This document shows positions 37,921 through 47,959 of a stretch of DNA of 64,000 nt, in pieces. Source of the DNA: Pseudomonas sp. NC02. Lineage in GTDB: Bacteria > Pseudomonadota > Gammaproteobacteria > Pseudomonadales > Pseudomonadaceae. The stretch lies in contig NZ_CP025624.1 of NCBI RefSeq assembly GCF_002874965.1, positions 124,001-188,000 on the forward strand. The letters are read 5' to 3'. Below the pieces are notes generated by a model, which was not told where the DNA came from, did not search any database, and saw nothing but the letters and a program-made list of their open reading frames with translations. The first letter of the stretch is position 1. Each line of letters begins with the position of its first letter. Position numbers and translations under genes: made by a program.

Positions 37921-39417
37921 ATGAATAAGCCAGCAGTCGTTCTCTTGGGTATCGTCGTCGCCATTGGTGCAATCAGCGCAGGCGGTGCCTGGTACACCGG
38001 CAAGCAACTGGAGCCGGTGCTGCAAACCGCCATCCAGGACGCCAACAAGGAACTGCAGACCTCCATGGCCGGTGTCGACGGCACTGTGACCCTCGAACTG
38101 GTCTCCCTCGACCGTCAGCTGTTCAGCAGCACCGCCCACTATCGCCTCAAGGCCCAGGGCGCGGTGTTCGGCGAAAATCATCAGGACACCGAACTGCTGT
38201 TCGTCGACCATATCGAACACGGCCCGTTGCCGTTCTCGCGCCTGGTGTCGCTGAAGTGGCTGCCGGTCATGGCCACCAGTCACTACGAACTCGAGAAAAA
38301 CCCCACCACCGAAAAATGGTTCGCTGCCAGCAAGGACGTGTCGCCCCTCAAAGGCGTGGCCAACATCGGTTATGACCGCTCGGTGACCGGCAACGTTGAA
38401 CTGCTGCCCCTGGAACTCAAGGACGACAAGTCGGCCGTGAGCTTCTCCGGCGCCAACCTCGACTTCGACTCCACCGCCGAAGGCAAGAAGGTCAAGGCCA
38501 GCGGCTACATGGACAGCCTCAAGGTCTCGGTCATCGATGCCAACAACGCCAAGCTGGATGCGGAGCTGAGCGGCCTGACCATCGCCAGCAACCTGGAAAA
38601 AACCACCTTCGGTTTCTACACCGGGCAAAACACCGTCGAGCTGACCAACACCAAGGTCACCTTCGGCCCGCAGCAAGCAGTGCTGACTCTCAAGAACTTT
38701 GAGCAGAAAGACAGCAGCGAAACCAAGGACAACAACCTGGCCGGCCGCGTCGACTACAAGATCGACGAGATCGGTTACCAGGGCAAGCCAGTGGGTTCGG
38801 CGGCCATGGCCGTCAGCATGAAGAACGTCGACATCCCGTCGATGCTGGTACTGACCAAGCTCTACCAGGAAAAAGTACAGCCGGCCCAGGCCGCTGCCGC
38901 TGCTGGCCAGCCCGTGCCTGAGTTGCAACTGACCGAAGCCGAGCAGACCCTGGCCCAGGCCAACGTCGACCAACTGCTGGCTGCCAAGCCGCAAGTGGCG
39001 GTAGAAAACCTGTCGCTGAAAACCACCAATGGCGAGAGCCGCTTCAACCTGGTGGCGGACTTCGCCAAGCCGTCGAGCATGGACCTGCCGCCGGTTGAAC
39101 TGGGCAAGCAAATCGTTGCGCTGCTGGACGCCAACCTGACCCTGTCCAAGCCGATGATCCAGGACGTTGCCGGCCTGCAGGCGCAGATCGGTGGTGTGAC
39201 CGACCCGAAAGCCATCGAGCAGCAATCCCAGATGGCCAGCGAGATGATCAGCGGCATGGCCGTGGGTACTCAACTGGCGACCCTGGTGGGTACCGATATC
39301 GTGTCCAAGCTGCACTACGCCAACAATGAAGTGACCTTCAACGGCCAGAAAATGACCGTCGAGCAATTCATTGGTTTTGTGCTGGGCAAGTTCGGCGCGG
39401 TCAGCGGCGCTCAATAA
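37921..39417 (+). CDS. YdgA-family (DUF945) protein
   Basis: 498 residues with a single N-terminal membrane/signal helix (VVLLGIVVAIGAISAGGAWYTG), then a long beta-rich domain with the DUF945 pattern (GTVTLELVSLDRQLFSSTAHY) and a C-terminal region ending in NEVTFNGQKMTVEQFIGFVL. It probably sits in the periplasm or inner membrane; function unknown. It is monocistronic, bounded by a REPIN and a clear terminator. Confidence 0.85.
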   Translation: MNKPAVVLLGIVVAIGAISAGGAWYTGKQLEPVLQTAIQDANKELQTSMAGVDGTVTLELVSLDRQLFSSTAHYRLKAQGAVFGENHQDTELLFVDHIEHGPLPFSRLVSLKWLPVMATSHYELEKNPTTEKWFAASKDVSPLKGVANIGYDRSVTGNVELLPLELKDDKSAVSFSGANLDFDSTAEGKKVKASGYMDSLKVSVIDANNAKLDAELSGLTIASNLEKTTFGFYTGQNTVELTNTKVTFGPQQAVLTLKNFEQKDSSETKDNNLAGRVDYKIDEIGYQGKPVGSAAMAVSMKNVDIPSMLVLTKLYQEKVQPAQAAAAAGQPVPELQLTEAEQTLAQANVDQLLAAKPQVAVENLSLKTTNGESRFNLVADFAKPSSMDLPPVELGKQIVALLDANLTLSKPMIQDVAGLQAQIGGVTDPKAIEQQSQMASEMISGMAVGTQLATLVGTDIVSKLHYANNEVTFNGQKMTVEQFIGFVLGKFGAVSGAQ

Positions 39418-39437
39418 GATTCGGCTCAAAGTGATGT

Positions 39438-39476
39438 AGGCCAATTCTGAACAATTGTTCTGAATTGGCCTTTTTT
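39438..39476 (+). terminator. Rho-independent terminator after the YdgA gene
   Basis: Arms aggccaattc and gaattggcct enclose a smaller palindrome gaacaattgttc, followed by six Ts. This is a clear intrinsic terminator between the YdgA gene and the pga operon. Confidence 0.92.
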
Positions 39477-39598
39477 GTACCCCCCTCAAGGATATTGCGC
39501 CCCGGGAAAGCTTGGCCGCGTCATCAGATGCCGGCCGCCTGGAGTGTCGTGCAGGTGAACTTATCGCTACAGCTTTCCCTGGTGAGGAAGCTGACGAC

Positions 39599-42052
39599 AT
39601 GTCGCGTAATATTCATCCGTTTATCCGCCTGGCCCTGTGCAGCCAACTGCTCTGGCCCGTCGTGGCATCGGCCGATGCGGCCTATGATTCGCTGATCAAC
39701 CAGGCCCGCAGTGGCAACTATGGTCCGGCCCTCAACCTGTTGCGCCAAATGCCCGCCGAGCGCCAGACGCCGGGGCAGGTCAGCGATCACCTGTTGATTG
39801 CCAGCTGGGCGCGCCAGGACGCCGAGGTGCTGACGGTCTACGAGGCCCAGGGCCGCTCACGCACCCTCACCACCCAGGCGCTGGCCACCGTCGCCCGCAC
39901 CTATCGCAACCAGCAGCGTTGGGAACCGGCGATTGCCGTGTATCGCCAGGCGTTGCTGCGCGAGCCGAATAACCCGGACTTGCAACTCGGCCTGGCCCTG
40001 ACCCAGGCGGACGCCGGCCAGACCGCTGAAGCGATGCAGCGCACCCGCGCCCTGGTGGCCGCCAAGCCCGACGACGCCGACCGCCGCATGGCCCTGGGTT
40101 ACGCACTGACCCGTGCCGGCTCTACCTATGACGCGCTGTTCGAATTCGACCAGGCGTTCATGCGTGCCGGCAACAAACCTGAAGTCGTCCGCGAATACAT
40201 CGTCGCCCTGCAACGTGCGCGCCTGCCGGAACCGGCCCTGCGCCTCGCTGCCCGGCGCCCTGGCCTGTTGGACCCGGTCACCCAACGCCGCCTCGAAGGC
40301 GACCTGGCCGCCGAGCGCGTGCGCATGGCCGAGTTCGCGACCCGCAGTGAAAAAGAGCGCTACGTCATCGCCGACCGTGCCCTCAAGGATTACGACCAAC
40401 TGCTCACCACCTGGACACCGGATGCCAACGCCCATGACGACGTGGTGCGCTGGCGCATCGACCGTCTGGGCGCGCTGAAAGCCCGGGCGCGCACCGCCGA
40501 GGTGATCCGCGACTACGAAGTGCTGAAGGGCGAAGGCGTGCAACTGCCGACCTACGCCCTGCGCTGGGTCGCTGCCGCCTACCTCGACCAGCGCCAGCCG
40601 GAAAAGGCCGCGCCGCTGTATCGCCAGGCCCTGGCGGCAAGCGATGCGGACGCCGGCGATCACGTCGAAGACAGCACCGCGCTGTTCTACGCCCTGCTCG
40701 AAAACGATCAAGTGGTGGAAGCTCGCGAAGTCGCCGACAACCTGGCGAGCACCCAGAAACCCCGGGTCGAGCTCAAGGGCTTGCCCATCGGCAACCCCAA
40801 CGACGCCTGGATGGACGCCCAACAATTGGCCGCCCAGGCCGGCACCTATGGCGCCGACCTGCCCGCCAGCGAAAAAGGCCTGGAAGCCCTGGTGCAACAG
40901 GCCCCGGGCAATATCGGCCTGCGCCTGGCCCAGGCCGATATGTACCGTGCCCGCGACTGGCCACGGCGCGCCGAAAACACCCTCAAGGAAACCGAAGCCC
41001 AGGCCCCGCGCGACATCGGCCTGGAGGTTTCCCAAGGCCACACTGCCCTCGATCTGCAGGAATGGCGTCAGCTCGATGCACTCACCGATGACGTGGTCGA
41101 CCGCGCCCCGGACAACCGCCAGGTACAGCGCCTCAGCCGCCTGCGGGATGTGCACGACATGGCCGAATTGCGCGTCGAGGCCTACACCGGCAAAAGCAAC
41201 GGCGGCGGCGATAACGGCGCGGGCGCGGTGTCCGGCAGCCGCGATTTCGGCATCGAAACCTTGCTCTACAGCCCGCCCATCGATGAAGACTGGCGCGTGT
41301 TTGGCGGGGCCGGCTACGCCACCGCCGATTTCGAAGAAGGCACCGGCCAACACCGTTGGCAGCGCCTCGGTGTAGAGCGGCGCACCCGCGACATGACCCT
41401 CGAAGCCGAGGTCTCCAACCACTCCTACGGCTTTGGCGACAAGCAGGGCGCACGCATCGCGATTGCCCGCGACATCAATGACCAATGGCAGTACGGCGGC
41501 AGTCTCGATTACCTCTCCGCGAGCACCCCGCTGCGGGCACTGAATGCCGACATTACTGCCAACGGCGGCAGCGGGTTTATCCGCTGGCGCGCCAACGAAA
41601 GCCGCGAATGGAAACTGGCCCTGAGCCCGTCCCACTTCAGCGACGGCAACAACCGCCTTGAAGCGCTGCTCACCGGTCGCCAGGGCGTGTACAGCTCGCC
41701 GGGGGTGCAAGTCGACCTGGGCCTGGAAGTCGGCACCAGCCGCAACACCAAGGAAGACACGCCGTACTTCAACCCGCGCTCGGACTTCAGCGTGCTGCCC
41801 ACGGCCACCGTCAACCACGTGCTCTACCACCGCTACGAAACCCAGTGGAGCCAGCAGTTCCAGGTGGGGGCGGGCACCTACAGCCAGCGCGACTACGGTA
41901 CCGGCGGCGTTGCACTGGTGGGCTACGGCCAGCGGTTTCGCTGGAACGACGTGCTCGAAACCGGCGCCAACCTCAGCTGGATCAGCCGACCTTATGACGG
42001 TGAGCGCGAAAGCGACCTGCGCCTGATCGTCGACCTCACCTACCGCTTCTAG
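39599..42052 (+). CDS. pgaA: PgaA, outer-membrane porin for poly-N-acetylglucosamine export
   Basis: About 817 residues: signal peptide (LALCSQLLWPVVASADA), a periplasmic TPR superhelix over roughly the first 500 residues, then a C-terminal beta barrel ending in LRLIVDLTYRF. It exports deacetylated poly-beta-1,6-GlcNAc for biofilm formation. The frame opens at 39512; 39599 has gaggaag 8 bases upstream. It is the first gene of pgaABCD, with all genes close or overlapping. Confidence 0.95.
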   Translation: MSRNIHPFIRLALCSQLLWPVVASADAAYDSLINQARSGNYGPALNLLRQMPAERQTPGQVSDHLLIASWARQDAEVLTVYEAQGRSRTLTTQALATVARTYRNQQRWEPAIAVYRQALLREPNNPDLQLGLALTQADAGQTAEAMQRTRALVAAKPDDADRRMALGYALTRAGSTYDALFEFDQAFMRAGNKPEVVREYIVALQRARLPEPALRLAARRPGLLDPVTQRRLEGDLAAERVRMAEFATRSEKERYVIADRALKDYDQLLTTWTPDANAHDDVVRWRIDRLGALKARARTAEVIRDYEVLKGEGVQLPTYALRWVAAAYLDQRQPEKAAPLYRQALAASDADAGDHVEDSTALFYALLENDQVVEAREVADNLASTQKPRVELKGLPIGNPNDAWMDAQQLAAQAGTYGADLPASEKGLEALVQQAPGNIGLRLAQADMYRARDWPRRAENTLKETEAQAPRDIGLEVSQGHTALDLQEWRQLDALTDDVVDRAPDNRQVQRLSRLRDVHDMAELRVEAYTGKSNGGGDNGAGAVSGSRDFGIETLLYSPPIDEDWRVFGGAGYATADFEEGTGQHRWQRLGVERRTRDMTLEAEVSNHSYGFGDKQGARIAIARDINDQWQYGGSLDYLSASTPLRALNADITANGGSGFIRWRANESREWKLALSPSHFSDGNNRLEALLTGRQGVYSSPGVQVDLGLEVGTSRNTKEDTPYFNPRSDFSVLPTATVNHVLYHRYETQWSQQFQVGAGTYSQRDYGTGGVALVGYGQRFRWNDVLETGANLSWISRPYDGERESDLRLIVDLTYRF

Positions 42053-42064
42053 AAGAGTCCGATC

Positions 42065-44062
42065 ATGCCCGTCTTGTCCCGTTGCCTGTTGGCCCTGGGG
42101 TTAATGCTGAGCAGCGCTTGCGCCCAGCAACCCGCACCTTTCACTCCACCCGCCGAGCGGCTCAAGCCTGCCAGCGAAGCGGCGTGGCCGAAGAACCATT
42201 TCCTCGGTATCGCCTACCACGACATCGAGGACCGCGACCCCGATCAGGCCGTCGTGGCCGTGCGCACCGAACGTTTGATCGAGCAGTTGGCGTGGCTGCG
42301 GGAAAACGGCTACCAGCCCGTCACCGTCGACCAGATTTTGGCGGCCCGCAACGGCGGCCCGGAGTTGCCGGCGAAGGCGATCATGCTCAGTTTCGATGAC
42401 GGCTACGCGAGCTTCTACACCCGTGTGATGCCGATCCTGCGCAGCTACAACTGGCACGCGCTGCTGGCGCCGGTGGGTTCGTGGGTGGATACGCCGCTGA
42501 ACCAGCCGGTGGATTTCGCCGGTACACCTCGGCCGCGTTCGGACTTCCTGACCTGGCAGCAGGTGCGCGAAATCGCCCAGTCCGGCCTGGTGGAAATCGC
42601 CGCGCACACCGACGCCAACCACAAGGGCGTGCTGGCCAACCCACAAGGCAACCTGCAACCGGCCGCCACCACCCGACGCTTTGACCCGGCGACCCATCGC
42701 TACGAAACCGAAGCCCAGTTCCAGGCGCGGATGCGCACCGACGTGACGGCGATCTCCAACAAGATCCGCGCCGTCACCGGCAAGGCGCCGCGCGTGTGGG
42801 TGTGGCCTTACGGCGCTGCCGATGGCACCTCGCTGGCGGTGGTGGGCGAGCAGGGTTACCAGATGGCCCTGACCCTGGAAGACGGTCTCGACAGCCTCGG
42901 CAACCTGATGAGCAGCCCGCGCTTCCTGGTGGCCTCCGACCCGGACGGCGAACACTACGCCAACGCCATCGTCGCGACCCAGACTGAAGCCCCGCTGCGG
43001 GTGCTGCATGTGGACCTGGACAACGTCTACGACCCGGACCCGGAACAGCAGGTGCGCAACCTCGACAAACTGATCCAGCGTGTGGTCGACATGGGTGCCA
43101 GCACCGTGTTCCTGCAGGCTTTCGCCGACCCCAAGGGCGATGGCCTGGTGCGTTCGCTGTACTTCCCCAACCGCCATTTGCCGGTGCGCGCCGACCTGTT
43201 CAACCGCGTCACCTGGCAACTGCGCACCCGGGCCCACGTGAACGTATTTGCCTGGATGCCGGTGCTCAGTTTCGCCCTCGATTCGAAGCTGCCCCGCGTT
43301 ACCCGTTGGGACCCGCAAACCGGCAAGGTCGCCATCGACCCGGACCAGTACCAGCGCCTGTCGCCGTTCGATCCGAAAGTGCGGCAGGTCATCGGTGAGA
43401 TCTACGAAGACCTGGCGCGCACCAGTGCCATCGACGGCGTGCTGTTCCACGACGACGCGGTGCTGTCGGACTTCGAAGACGCCAGCCCGCTGGCGCTCAA
43501 GGCCTACGCCGCCAATGGCCTGCCGGACACCATCGAAGCCCTGCGCGCCGACCCTGCGGTGATGCACCGCTGGACGCGTTTCAAGAGCCGCTACCTGATC
43601 GACTTCACCCATGAGCTGACGGCCAAGGTCCGCAAGCTGCGCGGCCCGCAGGTGCAGACTGCACGCAATATCTTCGCCGAACCGATGCTCAACCCGGGCA
43701 GCGAAGCCTGGTTCGCGCAGAACCTCGACGACTTCCTCACCAGCTACGACTGGACTGCGCCGATGGCCATGCCGCTGATGGAAGGCCAGGACCTCAAGGG
43801 CTCCAACGCCTGGCTGGAAAAGCTCGTGGCCACCGTCAAGGCCCGCCCCGGCGCGCTGCAACGCACAGTCTTCGAGTTGCAAGCCAAGGACTGGCGTACC
43901 TCGGCCGCCCCCGATCTGGACGGTGCACAAATGGCCGAGTGGATGGGCGTGCTCAAGCGTCAGGGCGTGACCAGTTTTGGCTACTACCCCGACAACTTCC
44001 TGGAGAATTCGCCGGATCTGAAAACCGTGCGTCCGGCCCTTTCCAACCAGTGGAATCCTTGA
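42065..44062 (+). CDS. pgaB: PgaB, poly-beta-1,6-N-acetylglucosamine N-deacetylase
   Basis: 665 residues. A lipoprotein signal ends at LSSACAQQ. The NodB deacetylase domain has SFDDGYASFY with the two catalytic aspartates near 113-114 and metal histidines H181 and H186 in AAHTDANHKG. A C-terminal hydrolase-like domain carries FLQAFADPKGDG and FHDDAVLSDFED. It removes some acetyl groups so that the polymer can pass PgaA. It follows pgaA by 12 bases. Confidence 0.95.
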   Translation: MPVLSRCLLALGLMLSSACAQQPAPFTPPAERLKPASEAAWPKNHFLGIAYHDIEDRDPDQAVVAVRTERLIEQLAWLRENGYQPVTVDQILAARNGGPELPAKAIMLSFDDGYASFYTRVMPILRSYNWHALLAPVGSWVDTPLNQPVDFAGTPRPRSDFLTWQQVREIAQSGLVEIAAHTDANHKGVLANPQGNLQPAATTRRFDPATHRYETEAQFQARMRTDVTAISNKIRAVTGKAPRVWVWPYGAADGTSLAVVGEQGYQMALTLEDGLDSLGNLMSSPRFLVASDPDGEHYANAIVATQTEAPLRVLHVDLDNVYDPDPEQQVRNLDKLIQRVVDMGASTVFLQAFADPKGDGLVRSLYFPNRHLPVRADLFNRVTWQLRTRAHVNVFAWMPVLSFALDSKLPRVTRWDPQTGKVAIDPDQYQRLSPFDPKVRQVIGEIYEDLARTSAIDGVLFHDDAVLSDFEDASPLALKAYAANGLPDTIEALRADPAVMHRWTRFKSRYLIDFTHELTAKVRKLRGPQVQTARNIFAEPMLNPGSEAWFAQNLDDFLTSYDWTAPMAMPLMEGQDLKGSNAWLEKLVATVKARPGALQRTVFELQAKDWRTSAAPDLDGAQMAEWMGVLKRQGVTSFGYYPDNFLENSPDLKTVRPALSNQWNP

Positions 44063-44065
44063 CTC

Positions 44066-45412
44066 ATGTTCGACAGAATCCTCGCGCTTATCGTCTTGTC
44101 ATTGGTATTGGGTGTGCCCCTTGGGCTGATCTTTTTGGTCACCGGGCAGTTCCTGATGGACTTCGTCTTCTTCTATCCGCTGTTCATGTCCGGCTTGTGG
44201 ATCGCTGGCGGCCTGTACTTCTGGCTGCACTGGGAGCGCCACTGGCCGTGGGCGGATGACACACCGGCGCCGGTACTCGCCGGCGAGCCACTGATCTCGA
44301 TCCTGATCCCTTGCTACAACGAAGGCGACAACGCCGCCGAGACCATCGGTGCCGCGTTGGCCCAGCAATACCGTAACATCGAAGTGATCGCGATCAACGA
44401 CGGCTCCAGCGACAACACCGCCGCCGTGCTCGATGCGCTGGCGCTGAAAGAGCCGCGCCTGCGGGTGCTGCACCTGGCGCAAAACCAGGGCAAGGCTGTG
44501 GCCTTGCGCATGGGCGCAGTGGCGGCGCGCAGCGAATACCTGGTGTGCATCGACGGCGATGCGTTGCTCTCGCCGAACACCGCGGCGTACCTGGTGGCGC
44601 CGATGCTCGACAACCCGCGCCTGGGGGCCGTCACTGGCAACCCGCGGATTCGCACGCGCTCCACCTTGATCGGCCGGGTGCAGGTGGGCGAGTTCTCTTC
44701 GATCATCGGCTTGATCAAGCGCACCCAGCGGGTCTTCGGGCGGATCTTCACCGTCTCCGGCGTGGTGGTGGCGTTTCGGCGGGCGGCCCTGGACCGGGTC
44801 GACTACTGGAGCACCGACATGATCACCGAAGACATCGACGTGAGCTGGAAGCTGCAACTGGACCACTGGAGCATCTTCTACGAGCCCCGCGCGCTGTGCT
44901 GGATCCTGATGCCGGAAACCCTCGGCGGCCTGTGGAAGCAACGCCTGCGCTGGGCCCAGGGCGGCGCTGAAGTGCTGTTCAAAAATATTCGTGGCATCTG
45001 GCAATGGCGCCATCGCTACCTGTGGCCGCTGCTGTTCGAATACTGCCTGTCCACCGGTTGGGCCTTCACCTTTTTGCTCTCGGTGATTTTCTGGGCCGTG
45101 GGCAAGGTGGTGACGCTGCCCGCCGCCATCGCCGTCGACTCGCTGATGCCGCCGGCCTTCACCGGCCTGCTGCTGGCGGTGGTGTGCCTGGTGCAGTTCG
45201 CGGTGAGCATCATGATCGACCGGCGCTATGAAAAGGGCCTGTGGAAAACCCTGTTCTGGACCGTCTGGTACCCGTTGGTGTTCTGGCTGGTGAGCCTGTT
45301 CACCACCCTGGTCAGCTTCCCCAAAGTGTTGTTCCGCCAACACCAGAAACGCGCGCGCTGGGTCAGCCCGGATCGCGGGATCAAAGCCCCCACTACGGAT
45401 GTGCAGCCATGA
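44066..45412 (+). CDS. pgaC: PgaC, poly-beta-1,6-N-acetylglucosamine synthase
   Basis: 448 residues, GT2 family: two N-terminal helices, catalytic core with [40 protein letters not shown] and the QRLRW motif, then C-terminal membrane helices. It polymerises UDP-GlcNAc across the inner membrane with PgaD. Its stop overlaps the pgaD start (ATGA). Confidence 0.96.
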   Translation: MFDRILALIVLSLVLGVPLGLIFLVTGQFLMDFVFFYPLFMSGLWIAGGLYFWLHWERHWPWADDTPAPVLAGEPLISILIPCYNEGDNAAETIGAALAQQYRNIEVIAINDGSSDNTAAVLDALALKEPRLRVLHLAQNQGKAVALRMGAVAARSEYLVCIDGDALLSPNTAAYLVAPMLDNPRLGAVTGNPRIRTRSTLIGRVQVGEFSSIIGLIKRTQRVFGRIFTVSGVVVAFRRAALDRVDYWSTDMITEDIDVSWKLQLDHWSIFYEPRALCWILMPETLGGLWKQRLRWAQGGAEVLFKNIRGIWQWRHRYLWPLLFEYCLSTGWAFTFLLSVIFWAVGKVVTLPAAIAVDSLMPPAFTGLLLAVVCLVQFAVSIMIDRRYEKGLWKTLFWTVWYPLVFWLVSLFTTLVSFPKVLFRQHQKRARWVSPDRGIKAPTTDVQP

Positions 45413-45891
45413 ACCTGATCCGAACCCAACAGCGCCCGGTGATGTGGGCCATCGACGTATTCCTGACCCTGCTGGCCTGGGCCGGGCTGATTATCCTGCT
45501 GGTGCGCGGGCTGGTGCCGATGCTCGACAGCCACGGCGGCCCGCGGATCGATGCGCCGATTTTCGCGGCGCTGGATACCTTGCAGATCTACCTGTGGATT
45601 GCCGTCTTCAACGCGATGGTACTGATCAGTTGGGCACGCTACCAGCAGCGACGTGGCAAGCACTTTGCCCAGCGGCGCTCGGCGGCCAAGGCCTTGAGCG
45701 ACCAGCATTTGAGCGACAGCTTCAGCCTGGGGGAAGGTGACCTGGAGCAACTGCGCCGCCCGGGTGTGCTGGTGATTCATAACGACCACGAAGGGGGTGT
45801 GCAGGAAGTGACAGCCCATGTGTCCCGGCATGTGGAGCGGCCAGGGTTGAAGTTGGTGGCGGGGCAGGAGCGGACCAAGGAGATTGGTTAA
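45409..45891 (+). CDS. pgaD: PgaD, small subunit of poly-N-acetylglucosamine synthase
   Basis: 160 residues with two membrane helices ([18 protein letters not shown] and [17 protein letters not shown]) and a charged C-terminal tail. It matches the PgaD layout and its place as last pga gene. The same frame is open further upstream inside pgaC; the ATG at 45409 overlaps the pgaC stop. Confidence 0.9.
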   Translation: MNLIRTQQRPVMWAIDVFLTLLAWAGLIILLVRGLVPMLDSHGGPRIDAPIFAALDTLQIYLWIAVFNAMVLISWARYQQRRGKHFAQRRSAAKALSDQHLSDSFSLGEGDLEQLRRPGVLVIHNDHEGGVQEVTAHVSRHVERPGLKLVAGQERTKEIG

Positions 45892-46212
45892 CCGGGATAT
45901 CGAAAAATGGGATCCAATTCACAAAATAACCGCGAACTTTTCTCATCTTTTGGCTACTAACCAGTCTTGATACCGCATTGATGGCCAAGTAATGGCAATT
46001 GTAAGCGCCACCATTGGAGGTGTATCAAAACTGTTACCGCTTGTCGGAATAAAAATTCCAATTGCAAGCAATTAAACGTTGCATGATTTATTTATTGTTA
46101 ATAATCAGCAACTTATATGCCTGTTAAACATAACTTCCCACTAAGCCAGAATCTTGGCCCACCGGAAGTTCGATGTTAGTTTGCCGGCCCCCGCTTTTTC
46201 GACGGATCGAAC
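45892..46212. other. AT-rich intergenic region upstream of the CDI-like locus
   Basis: About 320 bases without a credible gene, much AT-richer than the flanks. It contains a repeated core caattg (near 45998 and 46059), gggatccaattc near 45910, and a long AT tract around 46085-46115 with several possible -10 boxes. It is the likely promoter region for the two-partner secretion genes. No terminator was found behind pgaD. Confidence 0.5.
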
Positions 46213-47934
46213 ATGTCTTTATTATTGCCACGGACTCGGCTGCTGCTGGGCGTTTGCCTGCTGACTTGCTTCGCACTCAATAGTGCGACGGCTGCGCCCA
46301 CGCCTGGCGATCAGGACCTGATCCGCGACCGGCAAAACCGTCTGCTGGAAGAACAGCGCCGGCGCCTTGAAGACCTCAAGGAACTGCCCGGCAAAGAAGC
46401 CAAGCCCGAAGCGCCTGCCACCCCGGCCGACACCCGTTGCTTCCCGATCAAAGACATCGAACTCAAGGGTGCCGACAGCCTGCCTGCACCGGACCGCGAG
46501 CGCCTGCTCAAGCCGTATATCGGCCAGTGCCTGGGCGTCTCCCAGCTCAACCAAGTGCTCAAGTCGATCACCGACTACTACATCGACAAAGGCATGGTTA
46601 CCAGCCGTGCTTACTTGCCGCAGCAGGACCTTTCCACCGGCCACCTCCAGGTGTTGGTGGTGGAAGGCAAGCTCGAAGGCTTGAAGGGCGCCGACGGCAG
46701 CAACCTGTCCCCGCGCGAGCTGGCCATGGCCTTCCCCGGCAAGGTCGGCGAGCAGCTCAACCTGCGGGAAATCGAGCAGTTGGTGGACCAGTTGAATCGC
46801 TTGCCGTCCAAGCAGGCGCAAATGGAACTGACCCCCGGCAGCCAGGTGGGCGGCAGTGAAGTGCAGGTCAAGAACGTCCCGCAAAAGCCCTGGCGCGCCA
46901 GCCTGTCGCGCAACAACGACGGGCAGAAAAGCACCGGCGAACAGCAGTGGGGCGCCGGCCTTGAGTGGGACAGCCCGCTGGGCCTGGCCGACCAGTTGGT
47001 GTTGCGCGGCGGCCACGATGCCGTCAGCGACCACCAGAAAACCTCGAAAAACAGCATGCTGTATTACAACGTGCCGTGGGGCTGGTGGAACTTCAGCTAC
47101 ACCTACAGCGAGAGTGATTACCGCACTTACGGCGTGACCGACGACTACAAATTCAAGCAGAACGGCGACAACGAAAACCATCAACTGCGCGCCGAGCGCG
47201 TGATCCATCGCGACGACGTCAGCAAGACCTCGGTCAACGTCGGCCTGGCCCATTTGCGCACCAACAACTACATCAACGACGCTCACCTCGAAACCAGCAG
47301 CAACCGCCTCAGCGAGCTGCAACTGGGCATCAACCACGGCCGCCGCATCGGCAATGCCTTCGTCAACCTCGACTTGGGCATGCAGAACGGCATCGGCGCC
47401 TTCGATGCCCAAGCTGAAAACGAGCGCGATCAGTACGGCAATCGCCTGCCCAACGCGCGCTACCGCAAATACACCGCCACCGTCAGCTACTTGCAGCCGT
47501 TCACGCTATGGGGTGAGTCGTTCAGTTTCTCCAGCCTGGCCACCGGCCAACGCAGTGAAGACATTCTGTTCAGCCCCCAACGCATGAGCCTCGGCGGCTC
47601 GGCCTCGGTGCGCGGTTTCAAAGACCAGCAGCTCACCGGCGACAGCGGCGGCTACTGGCGCAACGACGTGCGCTGGGCGCGCCCGGTGACCTGGGACTGG
47701 ATGCGCCCGGCCTTTGCCGAATACGGCGCCAGCGTCGGCTACGACCAGGGTGTGATCAGCAATGGCCGCTACAACGACAACGTGCATGGCCGGGTCTCGA
47801 GCAACTCGTTGGAGCTGTTCGCCCGTGGCAAATACGTCAGCACCAGCGTGACCTTTGCCCATTCCCTGGAACGCCCGGCAGTGATGAGCGAGCGCGAAGC
47901 GCCGATCTACTTCCGCATGGATTTCTTCCTGTAA
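46213..47934 (+). CDS. cdiB: TpsB/CdiB-family outer-membrane transporter
   Basis: 573 residues: signal peptide (LLTCFALNSATAAP), an N-terminal linker helix rich in R/E (LLEEQRRRLEDLKEL), two POTRA domains (CFPIKDIELKGADSLP; YYIDKGMVTSRAYLPQQDL), and a 16-strand barrel with the conserved SVRGFKDQQLTGDSG motif in the last third, ending FRMDFFL. It secretes the huge exoprotein encoded 25 bases downstream across the outer membrane. Confidence 0.93.
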   Translation: MSLLLPRTRLLLGVCLLTCFALNSATAAPTPGDQDLIRDRQNRLLEEQRRRLEDLKELPGKEAKPEAPATPADTRCFPIKDIELKGADSLPAPDRERLLKPYIGQCLGVSQLNQVLKSITDYYIDKGMVTSRAYLPQQDLSTGHLQVLVVEGKLEGLKGADGSNLSPRELAMAFPGKVGEQLNLREIEQLVDQLNRLPSKQAQMELTPGSQVGGSEVQVKNVPQKPWRASLSRNNDGQKSTGEQQWGAGLEWDSPLGLADQLVLRGGHDAVSDHQKTSKNSMLYYNVPWGWWNFSYTYSESDYRTYGVTDDYKFKQNGDNENHQLRAERVIHRDDVSKTSVNVGLAHLRTNNYINDAHLETSSNRLSELQLGINHGRRIGNAFVNLDLGMQNGIGAFDAQAENERDQYGNRLPNARYRKYTATVSYLQPFTLWGESFSFSSLATGQRSEDILFSPQRMSLGGSASVRGFKDQQLTGDSGGYWRNDVRWARPVTWDWMRPAFAEYGASVGYDQGVISNGRYNDNVHGRVSSNSLELFARGKYVSTSVTFAHSLERPAVMSEREAPIYFRMDFFL

Positions 47935-47959
47935 TTCAACGCCCCGTTACATCGAGAAT

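Noticed and set aside
39857..43930. Two long minus-strand frames opposite pgaA and pgaB
   Set aside because: Antisense shadows of unmistakable pga genes.
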